Source: Actinomycetota bacterium
GTDB taxonomy: Bacteria > Actinomycetota > Rubrobacteria > Rubrobacterales > Rubrobacteraceae
DNA: 16,702 nucleotides
Direction of reading: 5' to 3'
Assembly (NCBI GenBank): GCA_020200675.1
Contig: JAIVIG010000306.1
Coordinates: 1-16,702 of the forward strand
Shown here piece after piece: positions 6,363 to 13,174 of the stretch. Both the position numbers and the translations under genes were made by a program. The notes beneath the pieces were generated by a model. The model saw only the letters and a list, made by a program, of their open reading frames with translations. It searched no databases and was not told the DNA's origin. Position 1 is the first letter of the stretch. The number at the start of each line of letters is the position of its first letter.

Positions 6363-8021
6363 CTAGCCCCGTCCCCCATTCTTGCCGGCGCTCCGCAAAG
6401 CAGCTCGAAGTTCCTTGTTGGACCTCCGTCGCGCCCACTCGTGGAACCGTTCTCCGTCGCGGCGCTCGTCCTTGAACTTCTCGAAGACCGCGGCCAGGGC
6501 GTCCGGAACGTCCTCGGCGGGCTTGGCCCCTTCGACCCAGTCTATGAACGCCGCGTCCCGTCCCAGCGAGCCGCCGAGACCGATGTCCACGCCCTCGACG
6601 AGCGCATCCTTCGTCTTCGCGGTCTCGCCCCGGAAGCCGACGTCGCCTATCTGGGGCTGGGCGCACGAGGCAGAGCAGCCCGAGAAGTGCATCCTCACCG
6701 CTTCCTGGCCTATGCCGTCGCTGACCCTCTCGTCCATCTCGCGGGCCCACTCGACCGCCCGGATCTTGGTCTCCACGATCCCGAACCGGCAGAACTCGGA
6801 GCCCGTGCACGCGACAATGCCGCGCTCGAACGCTCCGGGGTTCGGCGAGTACCGCTCCAGGAACGGCTCTGCCAGGAGGTCGTCCAGACGCTCCTCCGGC
6901 ACACCGGTGATGACGAGGTTCTGGTCTGTCGCCAGCCGGATCTCAGCGCCGTACTCCCCGGCGAGCCTGCCGGCCTCGGCGAAGTGCTCGCCGCTCATCC
7001 GGCCGACGGGCACGTTCAGCCCTACGTAGTAGAGACCCTCATCCTTCTGGGCGTGGACGCCCACGTGGTCGCCCCGGTAGTGCTTCGTGAGGTCCTCGCC
7101 CGCGGGCGTGAGCTCGAAGGTAGTCCGCTTCTCAAGCTCCTCCCGGAAGCCCTCGGGACCGAGCTCCTGGACGAGATAGCGCATCCGGGCCGTCCAGCGG
7201 TTCTCCCGGTCGCCGAGCTCGCCGAAGACCTGGGCGATGCCGCGCGTGATCTCGACGGCCTCCTCCGGATGCACGAAGACGTCTATATCCGACGCCATCC
7301 GTGGACCGTCCGAGAGCCCGCCGCCGACGCGCACGTTGAAGCCCAGAGTACCGTCCTCCAGGCGCGCCGGAAGCATACCGATGTCGTTGATCTCCGCCTG
7401 GGCGCAGTCCTCCAGACATCCCGTCACGCTCATCTTGAACTTGCGGGGGAGGTTCGCGTACTCCCTGTTCCCCGTGAAGTAGTCCGAAATGGCCTGGGCC
7501 ACCGGGTAGGCGTCTATCACCTCGTCGTGGCCGAGGCCGGAGACGGGGCAACACAGGACGTTGCGGGCGGAGTCGCCACACGCCTGGACGGTCGTCATGC
7601 CGACCTCTTCGAGCCTCCGCCAGATCTCCGGCACGTTCTCCATCTTGATCCAGTGCATCTGGACGTCCTGGCGCGTGGTGATGTCCAGGAAGTTGTTCCC
7701 GAAGTGCGGGTTGGGGATCGGACCGTTCGCGAAGTCTATGGCTATCTGCCCGATGACCCGCGTCTGCTCGGGCGTAAGCACGCCGCCCGGGACCTTCAGG
7801 CGGATCATGAACGCGTCCCCGCCCTGCTTCTGCGGGTAGATCCCCACCCACTTCAGGCGCTCTACCTCGCCCGGCACCTCGTCCATCGAGGAGAGGTCCT
7901 TGGAATAACGGTCGATGATCGCCTCGCGCACCTCCAGGGGGTGGCGCTCCAGCTTTATCTGCTCAACCTTGTTGAGCTTCTGGTTCTTCCTAAGCGTTTC
8001 CACGTACGATCTTCCCGTCAA
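6363..8021 (-). CDS. Siroheme/[4Fe-4S] sulfite (or nitrite) reductase, SirA/NirA type
   Basis: A 552-residue single-chain enzyme for six-electron reduction of sulfite to sulfide (or nitrite to ammonia), with the two-fold repeated ferredoxin-dependent reductase architecture. The siroheme/Fe-S motif is C405-x5-C411 and C449-x3-C453. The first half has N-V-L-C-C-P (C157, C158) and a degenerate G-C-L-E-D-C-A. Y62 in G-I-Y-P-Q-K plus C157/C158 occupy places comparable to the Tyr-Cys pair of mycobacterial SirA. Substrate choice cannot be read with certainty, but cysH, sat and cysC alongside favour sulfite. No fused electron-donor domain is present; the FrhB-like gene follows with no gap. The TTG at 8021 overlaps cysH by 32 nt and lacks a clear ribosome binding site; GTG at 8003 is an alternative start. 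The conserved part begins near R11-K-N. Confidence 0.94.
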   Translation of the reverse strand: MTGRSYVETLRKNQKLNKVEQIKLERHPLEVREAIIDRYSKDLSSMDEVPGEVERLKWVGIYPQKQGGDAFMIRLKVPGGVLTPEQTRVIGQIAIDFANGPIPNPHFGNNFLDITTRQDVQMHWIKMENVPEIWRRLEEVGMTTVQACGDSARNVLCCPVSGLGHDEVIDAYPVAQAISDYFTGNREYANLPRKFKMSVTGCLEDCAQAEINDIGMLPARLEDGTLGFNVRVGGGLSDGPRMASDIDVFVHPEEAVEITRGIAQVFGELGDRENRWTARMRYLVQELGPEGFREELEKRTTFELTPAGEDLTKHYRGDHVGVHAQKDEGLYYVGLNVPVGRMSGEHFAEAGRLAGEYGAEIRLATDQNLVITGVPEERLDDLLAEPFLERYSPNPGAFERGIVACTGSEFCRFGIVETKIRAVEWAREMDERVSDGIGQEAVRMHFSGCSASCAQPQIGDVGFRGETAKTKDALVEGVDIGLGGSLGRDAAFIDWVEGAKPAEDVPDALAAVFEKFKDERRDGERFHEWARRRSNKELRAALRSAGKNGGRG

Positions 8022-8766
8022 CCCAGTGCAGGCCGCATTCGGTCTTCTCTATCCCCGACCAGCGCCCGGCCCGGGTATCCTCATCCGGCGCCACCGGTCG
8101 GGTCTGTGGCTCGCACCCGATGCTCCTGTAGCCCCTCTCGAGCAGCGGGTTTACGGGCACGCCATGCTCGGCTACGTACTCGTGGACCCACTCCTCCGTC
8201 ATAAAGGCGAGCGGCGCGATCTTGGCTGCCCCGTAGCGCTCCTCCCAAGTGACCACCTTCGTGTTCGCCCGCTGGGGCGTCTGCTCCCGGCGGATGCCGG
8301 TCATCCACGCGTCGTAGTCCTTTAGCGCCCGCTCCAGAGGCTCTACCTTCCTCACCTGGCAGCACAGGTCCGGACTGCAGGTGCGCATCCGCTCGCCGTA
8401 GCGCTCGACCTGCTCCTCGATGGAGAGCTTCGGCCGCAGGACCTCCAGAGGCAGCCTGTAGCGCCTCATGACCTCCTCGCGGAACTCGTGGGTCGCCTTG
8501 AAGACGAAGCCCGTGTCTATGGTGAGGATGGTGACCTCGTCGGTGATCTTGGAGATCATGTCTATGAGCGCCATCCCCTCGGGGCCACCGAAGGAGGCCG
8601 AGAGCGCGAGCCTGTTACCGTAGGTCTCGACCGCCCACTCGAGTATCTCCCACGGCGAGGCTCCCTCCAGGTGCTCCGCCTGCCACGCCAACTCCCACGG
8701 ACCGGGGATCGCACCGGGTCTTCCTAAAGTTCTTAAAGAGCGCTCCGAACGTAGAGCTTCAAACAT
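7990..8766 (-). CDS. cysH: APS/PAPS reductase (CysH) with one altered cluster ligand
   Basis: A 258-residue reductase that releases sulfite from APS or PAPS using thioredoxin. Motifs are the nucleotide-binding L-S-A-S-F-G-G (54-61), T-I-D-T-G-F (82-87), the C135-C136 pair, and the catalytic C-terminal E-C244-G-L-H. Cluster-bearing APS reductases use CC...CxxC; here the second pair reads G-C218-E-P-Q221-T-R-P-V, so the fourth Cys is Gln (codon CAG). C130 lies nearby and might substitute. With APS kinase in the same operon, PAPS as substrate is possible, though three of the four cluster Cys remain. The ATG is preceded by AGGAAGGAG at 4 nt, a strong site. It is the first gene of the operon, with about 240 nt of promoter and leader before it. 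Confidence 0.93.
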   Translation of the reverse strand: MFEALRSERSLRTLGRPGAIPGPWELAWQAEHLEGASPWEILEWAVETYGNRLALSASFGGPEGMALIDMISKITDEVTILTIDTGFVFKATHEFREEVMRRYRLPLEVLRPKLSIEEQVERYGERMRTCSPDLCCQVRKVEPLERALKDYDAWMTGIRREQTPQRANTKVVTWEERYGAAKIAPLAFMTEEWVHEYVAEHGVPVNPLLERGYRSIGCEPQTRPVAPDEDTRAGRWSGIEKTECGLHWVDGKIVRGNA

Positions 8767-8798
8767 TACGCTCCTTCCTCGGAAAGAGACAAAAGTTT

Positions 8799-8828
8799 CT
8801 TATAACAGGATGAAAAGGTGAGGTTCAG
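8799..8828 (-). promoter_or_regulatory. Promoter candidate P2 for the sulfur operon (proximal)
   Basis: On the minus strand CTGAAC (8823-8828), an 18-nt spacer and TATAAG (8799-8804) resemble a sigma-70 promoter with a good -10 and a poor -35. Transcription would start near 8792, giving a leader of about 25 nt before cysH. This is a weaker overall match than the distal candidate. Confidence 0.35.
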
Positions 8829-8849
8829 CCGCGAACGCTACATCGAACG

Positions 8850-8877
8850 CCCACGTTGTGGGTCCGATAGCCGACCC
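8850..8877 (-). promoter_or_regulatory. Two overlapping, mutually exclusive hairpins in the cysH leader
   Basis: GGGTC/GACCC (8873-8877 with 8860-8864, 8-nt loop) and CCCAC/GTGGG (8858-8862 with 8850-8854, 3-nt loop) share bases 8860-8862, so only one can form. If transcription starts at the distal promoter both lie in the leader, which could act as a switch. The DNA palindrome CCCAC-GTT-GTGGG could equally be an operator. I do not recognise a known riboswitch class. Confidence 0.3.
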
Positions 8878-8918
8878 CCGGCGTATGTCCTCGTGCGACT
8901 CCCGACTCCATGCCCCAG

Positions 8919-8947
8919 ATACTAAGCAAAGCTCCCGCCACCGTCAA
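8919..8947 (-). promoter_or_regulatory. Promoter candidate P1 for the sulfur operon (distal)
   Basis: On the minus strand TTGACG (8942-8947), a 17-nt spacer and TAGTAT (8919-8924) fit a sigma-70/SigA promoter; five of six -35 bases and four of six -10 bases match consensus. Transcription would begin near 8911, leaving a leader of about 145 nt before cysH. An unusually A/T-rich patch (8958-8990) lies just upstream. A separate promoter here would let the sulfur operon be controlled independently of the F420 genes upstream. Confidence 0.5.
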
Positions 8948-9006
8948 CGCCAAATCCGACATTTCTTATCGTATTTAGAGAAATTTCCCGGAATTCGGTC
9001 CGATTC

Positions 9007-9753
9007 CTACCGGAACAGGTCCCTTTCGGGCTCCATGAGCAGGTCGCGACCGGTACCCGGGCCCTTTTCGTACGGGTAGTTGCGCACCACGGCCACGGGT
9101 ACGCCTATCGTCTTACCCATGACTAGCTCGGCGGCGGAGGCGAGTTCGTCGGCCACCGCGAGGACGCTGGCGGTCAGGGGGTAGCCGTGCGGGTCTCTAT
9201 CGCCCCGGTAGTCCGCGAGGGGCTGCATGCCGGCCACGCCTATTGCAACGTTGGTTATCCCCTCTCGCCAGGGTCGTCCGAAGGAGTCGGAGACGACGAC
9301 GGCGAGGTCCAGGCCGAGCCTGTTGCGTAGAGCGTCGCGCAGGCGGCGGGCGGAGGCGTCGGGGTCGAGTGGCAGGAGGCAGACCGTCTCGTCGCCGGGG
9401 ACGTTCGAGGCGTCGACGCCGGCGTTCGCGCAGACGAAGCCGTGGTGCGTCTCGGAGATGATGATACCGCGACCCATCCTCACGATGCGCTTGCTCTCGC
9501 GGAGGACGACCTCGATCTGCCTCGGGTCCTTGTCGTAGCGGGCGGCGAAGCCCTTGGCCAGGGCAGACGGCTCGACGGTGCCCAGGTCCACGAGGCGCCC
9601 TTCGGCCTTGCTCACGACCTTGTGTGTCACGACCACGACGTCGCCGGTCTTCAAGAGGTCGTCCCCCGCGGCTCGGGCTATGAGGGCCGATGGGTCGTCT
9701 CCGGGGCGGACCTCGGGGATTCCTCCGACGGGCAGTATCTCCAGGCCCTTCAC
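9007..9753 (-). CDS. cofE: Coenzyme F420-0:L-glutamate ligase
   Basis: A 248-residue enzyme that adds gamma-linked glutamates to F420-0 using GTP. Recognisable CofE/FbiB blocks are V-V-T-H-K-V-V-S-K-A-E-G-R (41-53), H-G-F-V-C-A-N-A-G-V-D (104-114), S-D-S-F-G-R-P-W-R-E-G (155-165) and a C-terminal V-R-N-Y-P-Y-E segment. Length matches the archaeal single-domain ligase. The C-terminal FMN/nitroreductase-like domain of mycobacterial FbiB is absent, so final reduction of dehydro-F420 must be done by another protein not seen here. The GTG start overlaps the cofC TAG by one base, indicating coupled translation; no strong ribosome binding site is seen. It is the last gene of the F420 operon, with 240 nt separating it from cysH on the same strand. 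Confidence 0.94.
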   Translation of the reverse strand: MKGLEILPVGGIPEVRPGDDPSALIARAAGDDLLKTGDVVVVTHKVVSKAEGRLVDLGTVEPSALAKGFAARYDKDPRQIEVVLRESKRIVRMGRGIIISETHHGFVCANAGVDASNVPGDETVCLLPLDPDASARRLRDALRNRLGLDLAVVVSDSFGRPWREGITNVAIGVAGMQPLADYRGDRDPHGYPLTASVLAVADELASAAELVMGKTIGVPVAVVRNYPYEKGPGTGRDLLMEPERDLFR

Positions 9754-10354
9754 TAGGGTAACAACCCCGAGTCGACCAGGGCCTGCAGGTCTTCGAACGT
9801 GTCCACGTCAGAGGCGACACCGGAGTGCTCGTAGACCTCCACCTTGAGCGCGTTCTCTCTGGCGGTCCGCATGTGGCTCTCGTAGCTGCCGGGGCCGAAG
9901 GCGAACGGCATGGCATTCGCGGGCCGCATCAGGAGCGCGTTGGTGCCCTCGTGGGCCTCGTCCGGGGAGATTACGACCGTGTGTTCGTCCCTTGCCAGCC
10001 CCGTCAGCGTGCGCACGTCGAAGGTGGAGAGGTACGGCAGATCTGCTGGCAGGACGAGGAGGGACGACGCGTCCTCGGAGACGGCCCAGTTTCGGCCTTC
10101 TTCCAGCGCGTTGTTGAGGCCCCGGCTCGCCTGCGGCAGCGCCGTGGCGTCTACGTCCTCCGCCAGAAACAGCGCCCGCGGGCTGGGGGTTACGACGCCG
10201 ACTCGCTCCACGTCGGGGGTTTCCCGGAGCGTCGTCAGCACGTGATCCAGCATCCAGAGGGTGAGCGCCTCCCGCTCTTTGGGGCTGAGAAGGGAGAGAG
10301 CCGGCTCTTGCTCTCTTCGAGGTCCTTGACCGGTACGATCGCGAATACCTTCAT
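9753..10354 (-). CDS. cofC: 2-phospholactate/PEP guanylyltransferase (CofC/FbiD), apparent single-base frameshift
   Basis: CofC/FbiD activates phospholactate or phosphoenolpyruvate with GTP, giving the donor for CofD. The gene reads in two frames. From ATG at 10354 the first 22 residues are M-K-V-F-A-I-V-P-V-K-D-L-E-E-S-K-S-R-L and S-P-F, the classic N-terminus. Near 10287-10291 the frame moves and continues with L-S-P-K-E-R-E-A-L to the TAG at 9753. Adding one C or T in the pyrimidine run there restores a normal protein of about 200 residues. Downstream motifs are L-P-A-D-L-P-Y, E-G-T-N-A-L, F-G-P-G-S-Y-E-S-H and D-V-D-T-F-E-D-L. It may be a base-calling error or a real mutation. The alternative ATG at 10382 gives an N-terminus unlike the family. 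Confidence 0.88.
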
Positions 10355-10371
10355 CGAGGCGTGGCCGCTTC

Positions 10372-10394
10372 GCCCCCGGCAAGATGCCGGGGGC
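10372..10394. repeat. Perfect GC-rich hairpin upstream of cofC
   Basis: GCCCCCGGCA and TGCCGGGGGC form a perfect 10-bp stem with a 3-nt loop, 18 nt before the cofC ATG on the minus strand. No T run follows, so a terminator is unlikely. It resembles a REP-like element or an mRNA structure affecting cofC translation, which has no other clear ribosome binding site. Confidence 0.6.
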
Positions 10395-10424
10395 TCCGGG
10401 CAGGATGCCGGGGGCTCCAGGAGT
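10383..10424. repeat. Two tandem 21-bp units between cofD and cofC
   Basis: Units at 10383-10403 and 10404-10424 share GATGCCGGGGGCTCC and match at 17 of 21 positions. A second, unrelated 9-base word (TTCTCGGCT, at 10432 and 10453) is also spaced 21 nt apart. The first unit contributes one arm of the 10372-10394 hairpin. Confidence 0.6.
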
Positions 10425-10517
10425 AGGGGTTTTCTCGGCTTGCTGTTCTTGGTTCTCGGCTCCCGATCACTCCCGACCCTTTCGCGGCGCACGAAGGAAC
10501 GAAACTCTGCACTGTTT

Positions 10518-11501
10518 TCATACTAGCTCCGAACAGAAGTTCAACACCTCTCGCGCCAGGCGTTCTCGGTCGGGCTCGTCGCGCATCACCGCGTCCGTTG
10601 TCCGTACGCGCATCCCGAGCGCGGAGATCCCTGTCTCCTCTTCCCCGTCGAGCCGGTCCACCACGAACCCGTCGACGATCCCCTCGTACATCCGGGCGAC
10701 GCCCGCGGCCGAGACCTCGTGGCCCAGTGAACGGAGCATCCTGTCCGCCGGGCCCTTGAGCGCCCGCCCGCCGACGATGGGGCTGACGGCGACCTTCGGG
10801 ACGGAGGAGTTTGTTAGAAGCTCGCGCATTCCCGGCACGGCGAGTATGGGGCCGATGCTCACGACCGGATTCGAGGGACAAAAGATTATCGCCTCCGCGC
10901 GGGAGATCCCCTCCGAGACCTCCGCCGGGACGCGAGCTTCCTCTATGCCGCGCAGCTCCACGCCCAGGACCTCGTCTCTCTGGCCACGGCGGACGAAGTA
11001 CTCCTGGAATTCCAGGAGGCCCTCGGGGGTTTTGAGCGTGGTCGCCACGGGCTCGTCGCACATCGGCAGGAGGGTACTCTCCACCCCGAGGACGGCGGCG
11101 AGCCCGGCGGTGACCTCCGTCAGGCGCGCGCCGGCGCGGAGCCGTTGCGTGCGCAGGACGTGGGTTGCGAGGTCCTTGTCGCCCAGTTTGAACCATGCGT
11201 CCTCGCCGTAGGCGGAGATCATGGCCAGAGCACGGAAGGATTCGTCCTCGACGCCCCAGCCGGTCTCCTGGTTGGCGACGCCGGCGAGGGTGTACATCAC
11301 CGTATCCAAGTCTGGGCAGATGCGCAGGCCCCACAGGTCGAAGTCGTCGGCGGTGTTGGCGACTATCGAGAGGTTACCTGGGGGGAGCGCCGCTTGCAGC
11401 CCCGCCGCGAGCTTCGCTCCGCCGACGCCTCCGGCGAGGGCGCAAACCCCCACTCCTACCTCGCCTCTGTAGGAGCCGTAATCCGTCGCAAAGTCGATCA
11501 T
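10518..11501 (-). CDS. cofD: 2-phospho-L-lactate transferase (CofD/FbiA), F420-0 synthesis
   Basis: Transfers the phospholactyl (or PEP-derived) group to Fo, giving F420-0 or its dehydro form. Numbered from ATG at 11501 (327 aa), the glycine-rich A-L-A-G-G-V-G-G-A-K (21-30) binds the GDP-linked donor. N-T-A-D-D-F-D-L-W-G-L (49-59) and I-C-P-D-L-D-T-V-M-Y-T-L-A-G (61-74) match the conserved D-D and C-P-D-L-D-T blocks. C-P-S-N-P-V-V-S-I-G-P-I-L (208-220) is also typical. The ATG overlaps the NUDIX stop as ATGA but its ribosome binding site is badly spaced. GTG at 11453 has GAGG 5 nt upstream and would begin at the usual M-x-x-x-L-A-G-G position, so it is a serious alternative. The longer open frame upstream lies inside the NUDIX gene and is not real. 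Confidence 0.95.
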   Translation of the reverse strand: MIDFATDYGSYRGEVGVGVCALAGGVGGAKLAAGLQAALPPGNLSIVANTADDFDLWGLRICPDLDTVMYTLAGVANQETGWGVEDESFRALAMISAYGEDAWFKLGDKDLATHVLRTQRLRAGARLTEVTAGLAAVLGVESTLLPMCDEPVATTLKTPEGLLEFQEYFVRRGQRDEVLGVELRGIEEARVPAEVSEGISRAEAIIFCPSNPVVSIGPILAVPGMRELLTNSSVPKVAVSPIVGGRALKGPADRMLRSLGHEVSAAGVARMYEGIVDGFVVDRLDGEEETGISALGMRVRTTDAVMRDEPDRERLAREVLNFCSELV

Positions 11502-12055
11502 CCTTCCGAAGAACCTTCGAGTACGTAGCTCATGATAGCAAGGAGGCTGAGGGCGTCCGTGATCTGGCCGGATAGCGCCATCTTTTGGGCTTCGCGGAGC
11601 GGGAGGCGGCGAATCTCGATGGCTTCCGTACCCTCGGGGCTTTGCTCGCCGGGGACGAGTCCGGTGGCGAGAAACCACACCGCGTACTCGTCCGCGACGG
11701 AGTTGGAAAGGTACGCTTCTCCGAGCATCCGCCAATGTTTGGCCTCCAGCCCGGTCTCCTCCCTCAGCTCTCGCCGGGCGGCGTCCAACGGTTCTTTGCC
11801 CTCCGGACAGCCCCCTTCCGGAATCTCCCAGGAGTACAGGTTCAACGGGTACCGGTGCTGTCCGACGAGATAGACGTGATCATCCTCGCTCGGCAAGATG
11901 CCGACGGCGATGTTTTTGAAGTGTACGACCCCATAGATTCCCGGCTCGCCGTCGGGGCGGACGACCCGATCCTCGCGCACGGTGATCCAGGGGTTGTCGT
12001 AGACCCGCTTCGACGAGACGGTCCGCCACGGGCTCCTCGTTTCGTCCCGCGTCAC
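11498..12055 (-). CDS. NUDIX hydrolase, ADP-ribose pyrophosphatase-like
   Basis: A 185-residue protein with a complete NUDIX box: G-C-P-E-G-K-E, seven residues, then R-E-L-R-E-E-T-G-L, matching Gx5Ex7REUxEExGU. The N-terminal part, S-K-R-V-Y-D-N-P-W-I-T-V-R-E-D, and the W-E-I-P-E-G-G strand before the box are typical of ADP-ribose/nucleoside-diphosphate-sugar hydrolases. Start choice: GTG at 12055 has a G-rich GGGGGG 6 nt upstream; an in-frame GTG at 12154 adds 33 residues with poor coding character and no ribosome binding site. The stop overlaps the cofD start, so it heads the F420 operon. A link to F420 chemistry, such as clearing nucleotide by-products, is possible but unproven. Confidence 0.88.
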   Translation of the reverse strand: MTRDETRSPWRTVSSKRVYDNPWITVREDRVVRPDGEPGIYGVVHFKNIAVGILPSEDDHVYLVGQHRYPLNLYSWEIPEGGCPEGKEPLDAARRELREETGLEAKHWRMLGEAYLSNSVADEYAVWFLATGLVPGEQSPEGTEAIEIRRLPLREAQKMALSGQITDALSLLAIMSYVLEGSSEG

Positions 12056-12239
12056 GAGGCGCCCCCCACGCGAGCGTCCTCTCCAGAGTGCAACACCGAG
12101 AAGCGTCCGCCGGATCTCGACCGGGTCGACCACAGAGCACCGGAACGCACGCACCGGGCACCGGTCGGGGTGGCGACCTTCAAGGCGCTTCCTTCAGAGG
12201 GTGACTCCGCGAGTGTTCTGGCGTGGGACCATAGATCTA

Positions 12240-12273
12240 CTCTGGTTGCTACCCTGGTACCGTCTCTGGTTGC
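12240..12273. repeat. 10-bp direct repeat upstream of the NUDIX/F420 operon
   Basis: CTCTGGTTGC occurs at 12240-12249 and again at 12264-12273, a 24-bp period, about 190 nt before the NUDIX start. This could be a pair of operator half-sites or chance. No convincing promoter was found around it. Confidence 0.35.
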
Positions 12274-12310
12274 ACAAAGCCCGATTGTACAAGCTCATCG
12301 AGCGCTCAGG

Positions 12311-12934
12311 TCATCTGCGCGCTCTCCACCGGCGCCAGACGAACCAGGAGATCCCCCCGACTACGGCGGCCAGCACCGCGTACTCGACGACCGGCGCGTA
12401 CTGCTTCACGAGCGTCCACTCGGCGCCGAGCACCCACCCGAGGCCGATCAACGCCCCGTTCCACAGGGCGGTGCCGAGGAAGGTGTAGAACAAGAACCGC
12501 CCGCGTATGGGCATGCGTTTGAGGCCTGCCAGCACGGAGATGAAGGCGGTTACGCCCGGGACGAGGTGGCCGATCAGAACGGCCTTACCGCCGTGTCGCT
12601 CGAACATCTTGCCCGCCCTGTCCAGGTCCGACTCGTCCAGGAACACGAAGCGGCCGTAGCAGGCAACGAGCTTGCGCAGGTTCTCCTCGCCAATCCAGAG
12701 TCCCGGCAGGTACATGACCAGCGAGGCTATTCCTCCCCCACCCTCGAGGCCACCAGCACCGGTACGAAGGAGAAGCGCCCCTGCCCGACCAGGAAGCCCG
12801 CGAGGGGCAGGACCAGTTGCGTGGGAGGCAGCAGGTGCAGGTACCCCAGCGCCGTCAGGACGCCCACCCGACGTAGCCGAAGGAATAGAGGGTATCGACG
12901 ACCCATTGGGCAAGGTTTGCGACCAGGTCCCCAC
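12311..12934 (-). pseudogene. DedA-family membrane protein gene with three single-base frameshifts
   Basis: The DedA (SNARE-associated/VTT domain) family is made of integral membrane proteins, some of them lipid scramblases/flippases. The C-terminal 140 residues are intact in the frame ending at 12311, with Y-G-R-F-V-F-L, F-E-R-H-G-G-K-A-V-L-I-G-H-L-V-P-G-V and final membrane helices. The N-terminal part is readable only by changing frame at three G runs: 12929-12932, 12867-12869 and 12735-12739. Adding one G at each restores a continuous protein of 208 residues from GTG at 12934, which has AAAGGA 5 nt upstream. Three like-sized losses in G homopolymers suggest sequencing error, though real decay cannot be excluded. 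The two Arg that are normally conserved around the Pro of the G-R-x-x-P-x-x-R motif are His and Thr here. Confidence 0.85.
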
Positions 12935-13174
12935 GCGCGTCCTTTACTCTTTCTCTTGCAGCGCTGCCATAGCGGCGCCTACCTCACCTCATTCATCCCC
13001 GAACATTCCCCGAAGACCCTCCCCTGTTCTGCTGGGCCTGGCTTCACCGGGCTCCGATCTCTCTCTCGCTCTCGGCTTTTGCCTGCTCGCGGGACCGGGT
13101 ACAACCTCTGCGTCCTTACGAAGGAGCACCCTCTTGTTCTACCGACGCCCTCTCGATGAGCGAAGGCCGAGACG

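Noticed and set aside
5826..8204. 792-codon plus-strand ORF opposite the frhB-like, sir and cysH genes
   Set aside because: It is a reading-frame shadow common in high-GC DNA. The minus strand encodes clear conserved motifs, and the plus-strand product shows none.
8985..8995. TTCCCGGAA palindrome as a regulator site
   Set aside because: A 9-bp palindrome just downstream of cofE is too short, and no known bacterial regulator matches it.
10351..11334. 327-codon minus-strand ORF overlapping cofD in another frame
   Set aside because: Most of it is Arg/Gly/Pro-rich shadow of cofD. Only its last 56 codons, outside cofD, are mentioned as a possible coupling ORF.
11502..11735. Long N-terminal extension of CofD
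   Set aside because: It overlaps the NUDIX coding sequence. The family's N-terminus begins just before the glycine-rich loop, and ATGA coupling or the GTG at 11453 gives a better start.
11585..13159. 524-codon plus-strand ORF over the NUDIX and dedA region
   Set aside because: Antisense to a complete NUDIX box and recognisable DedA blocks; composition is Arg/Pro-rich with no domain.
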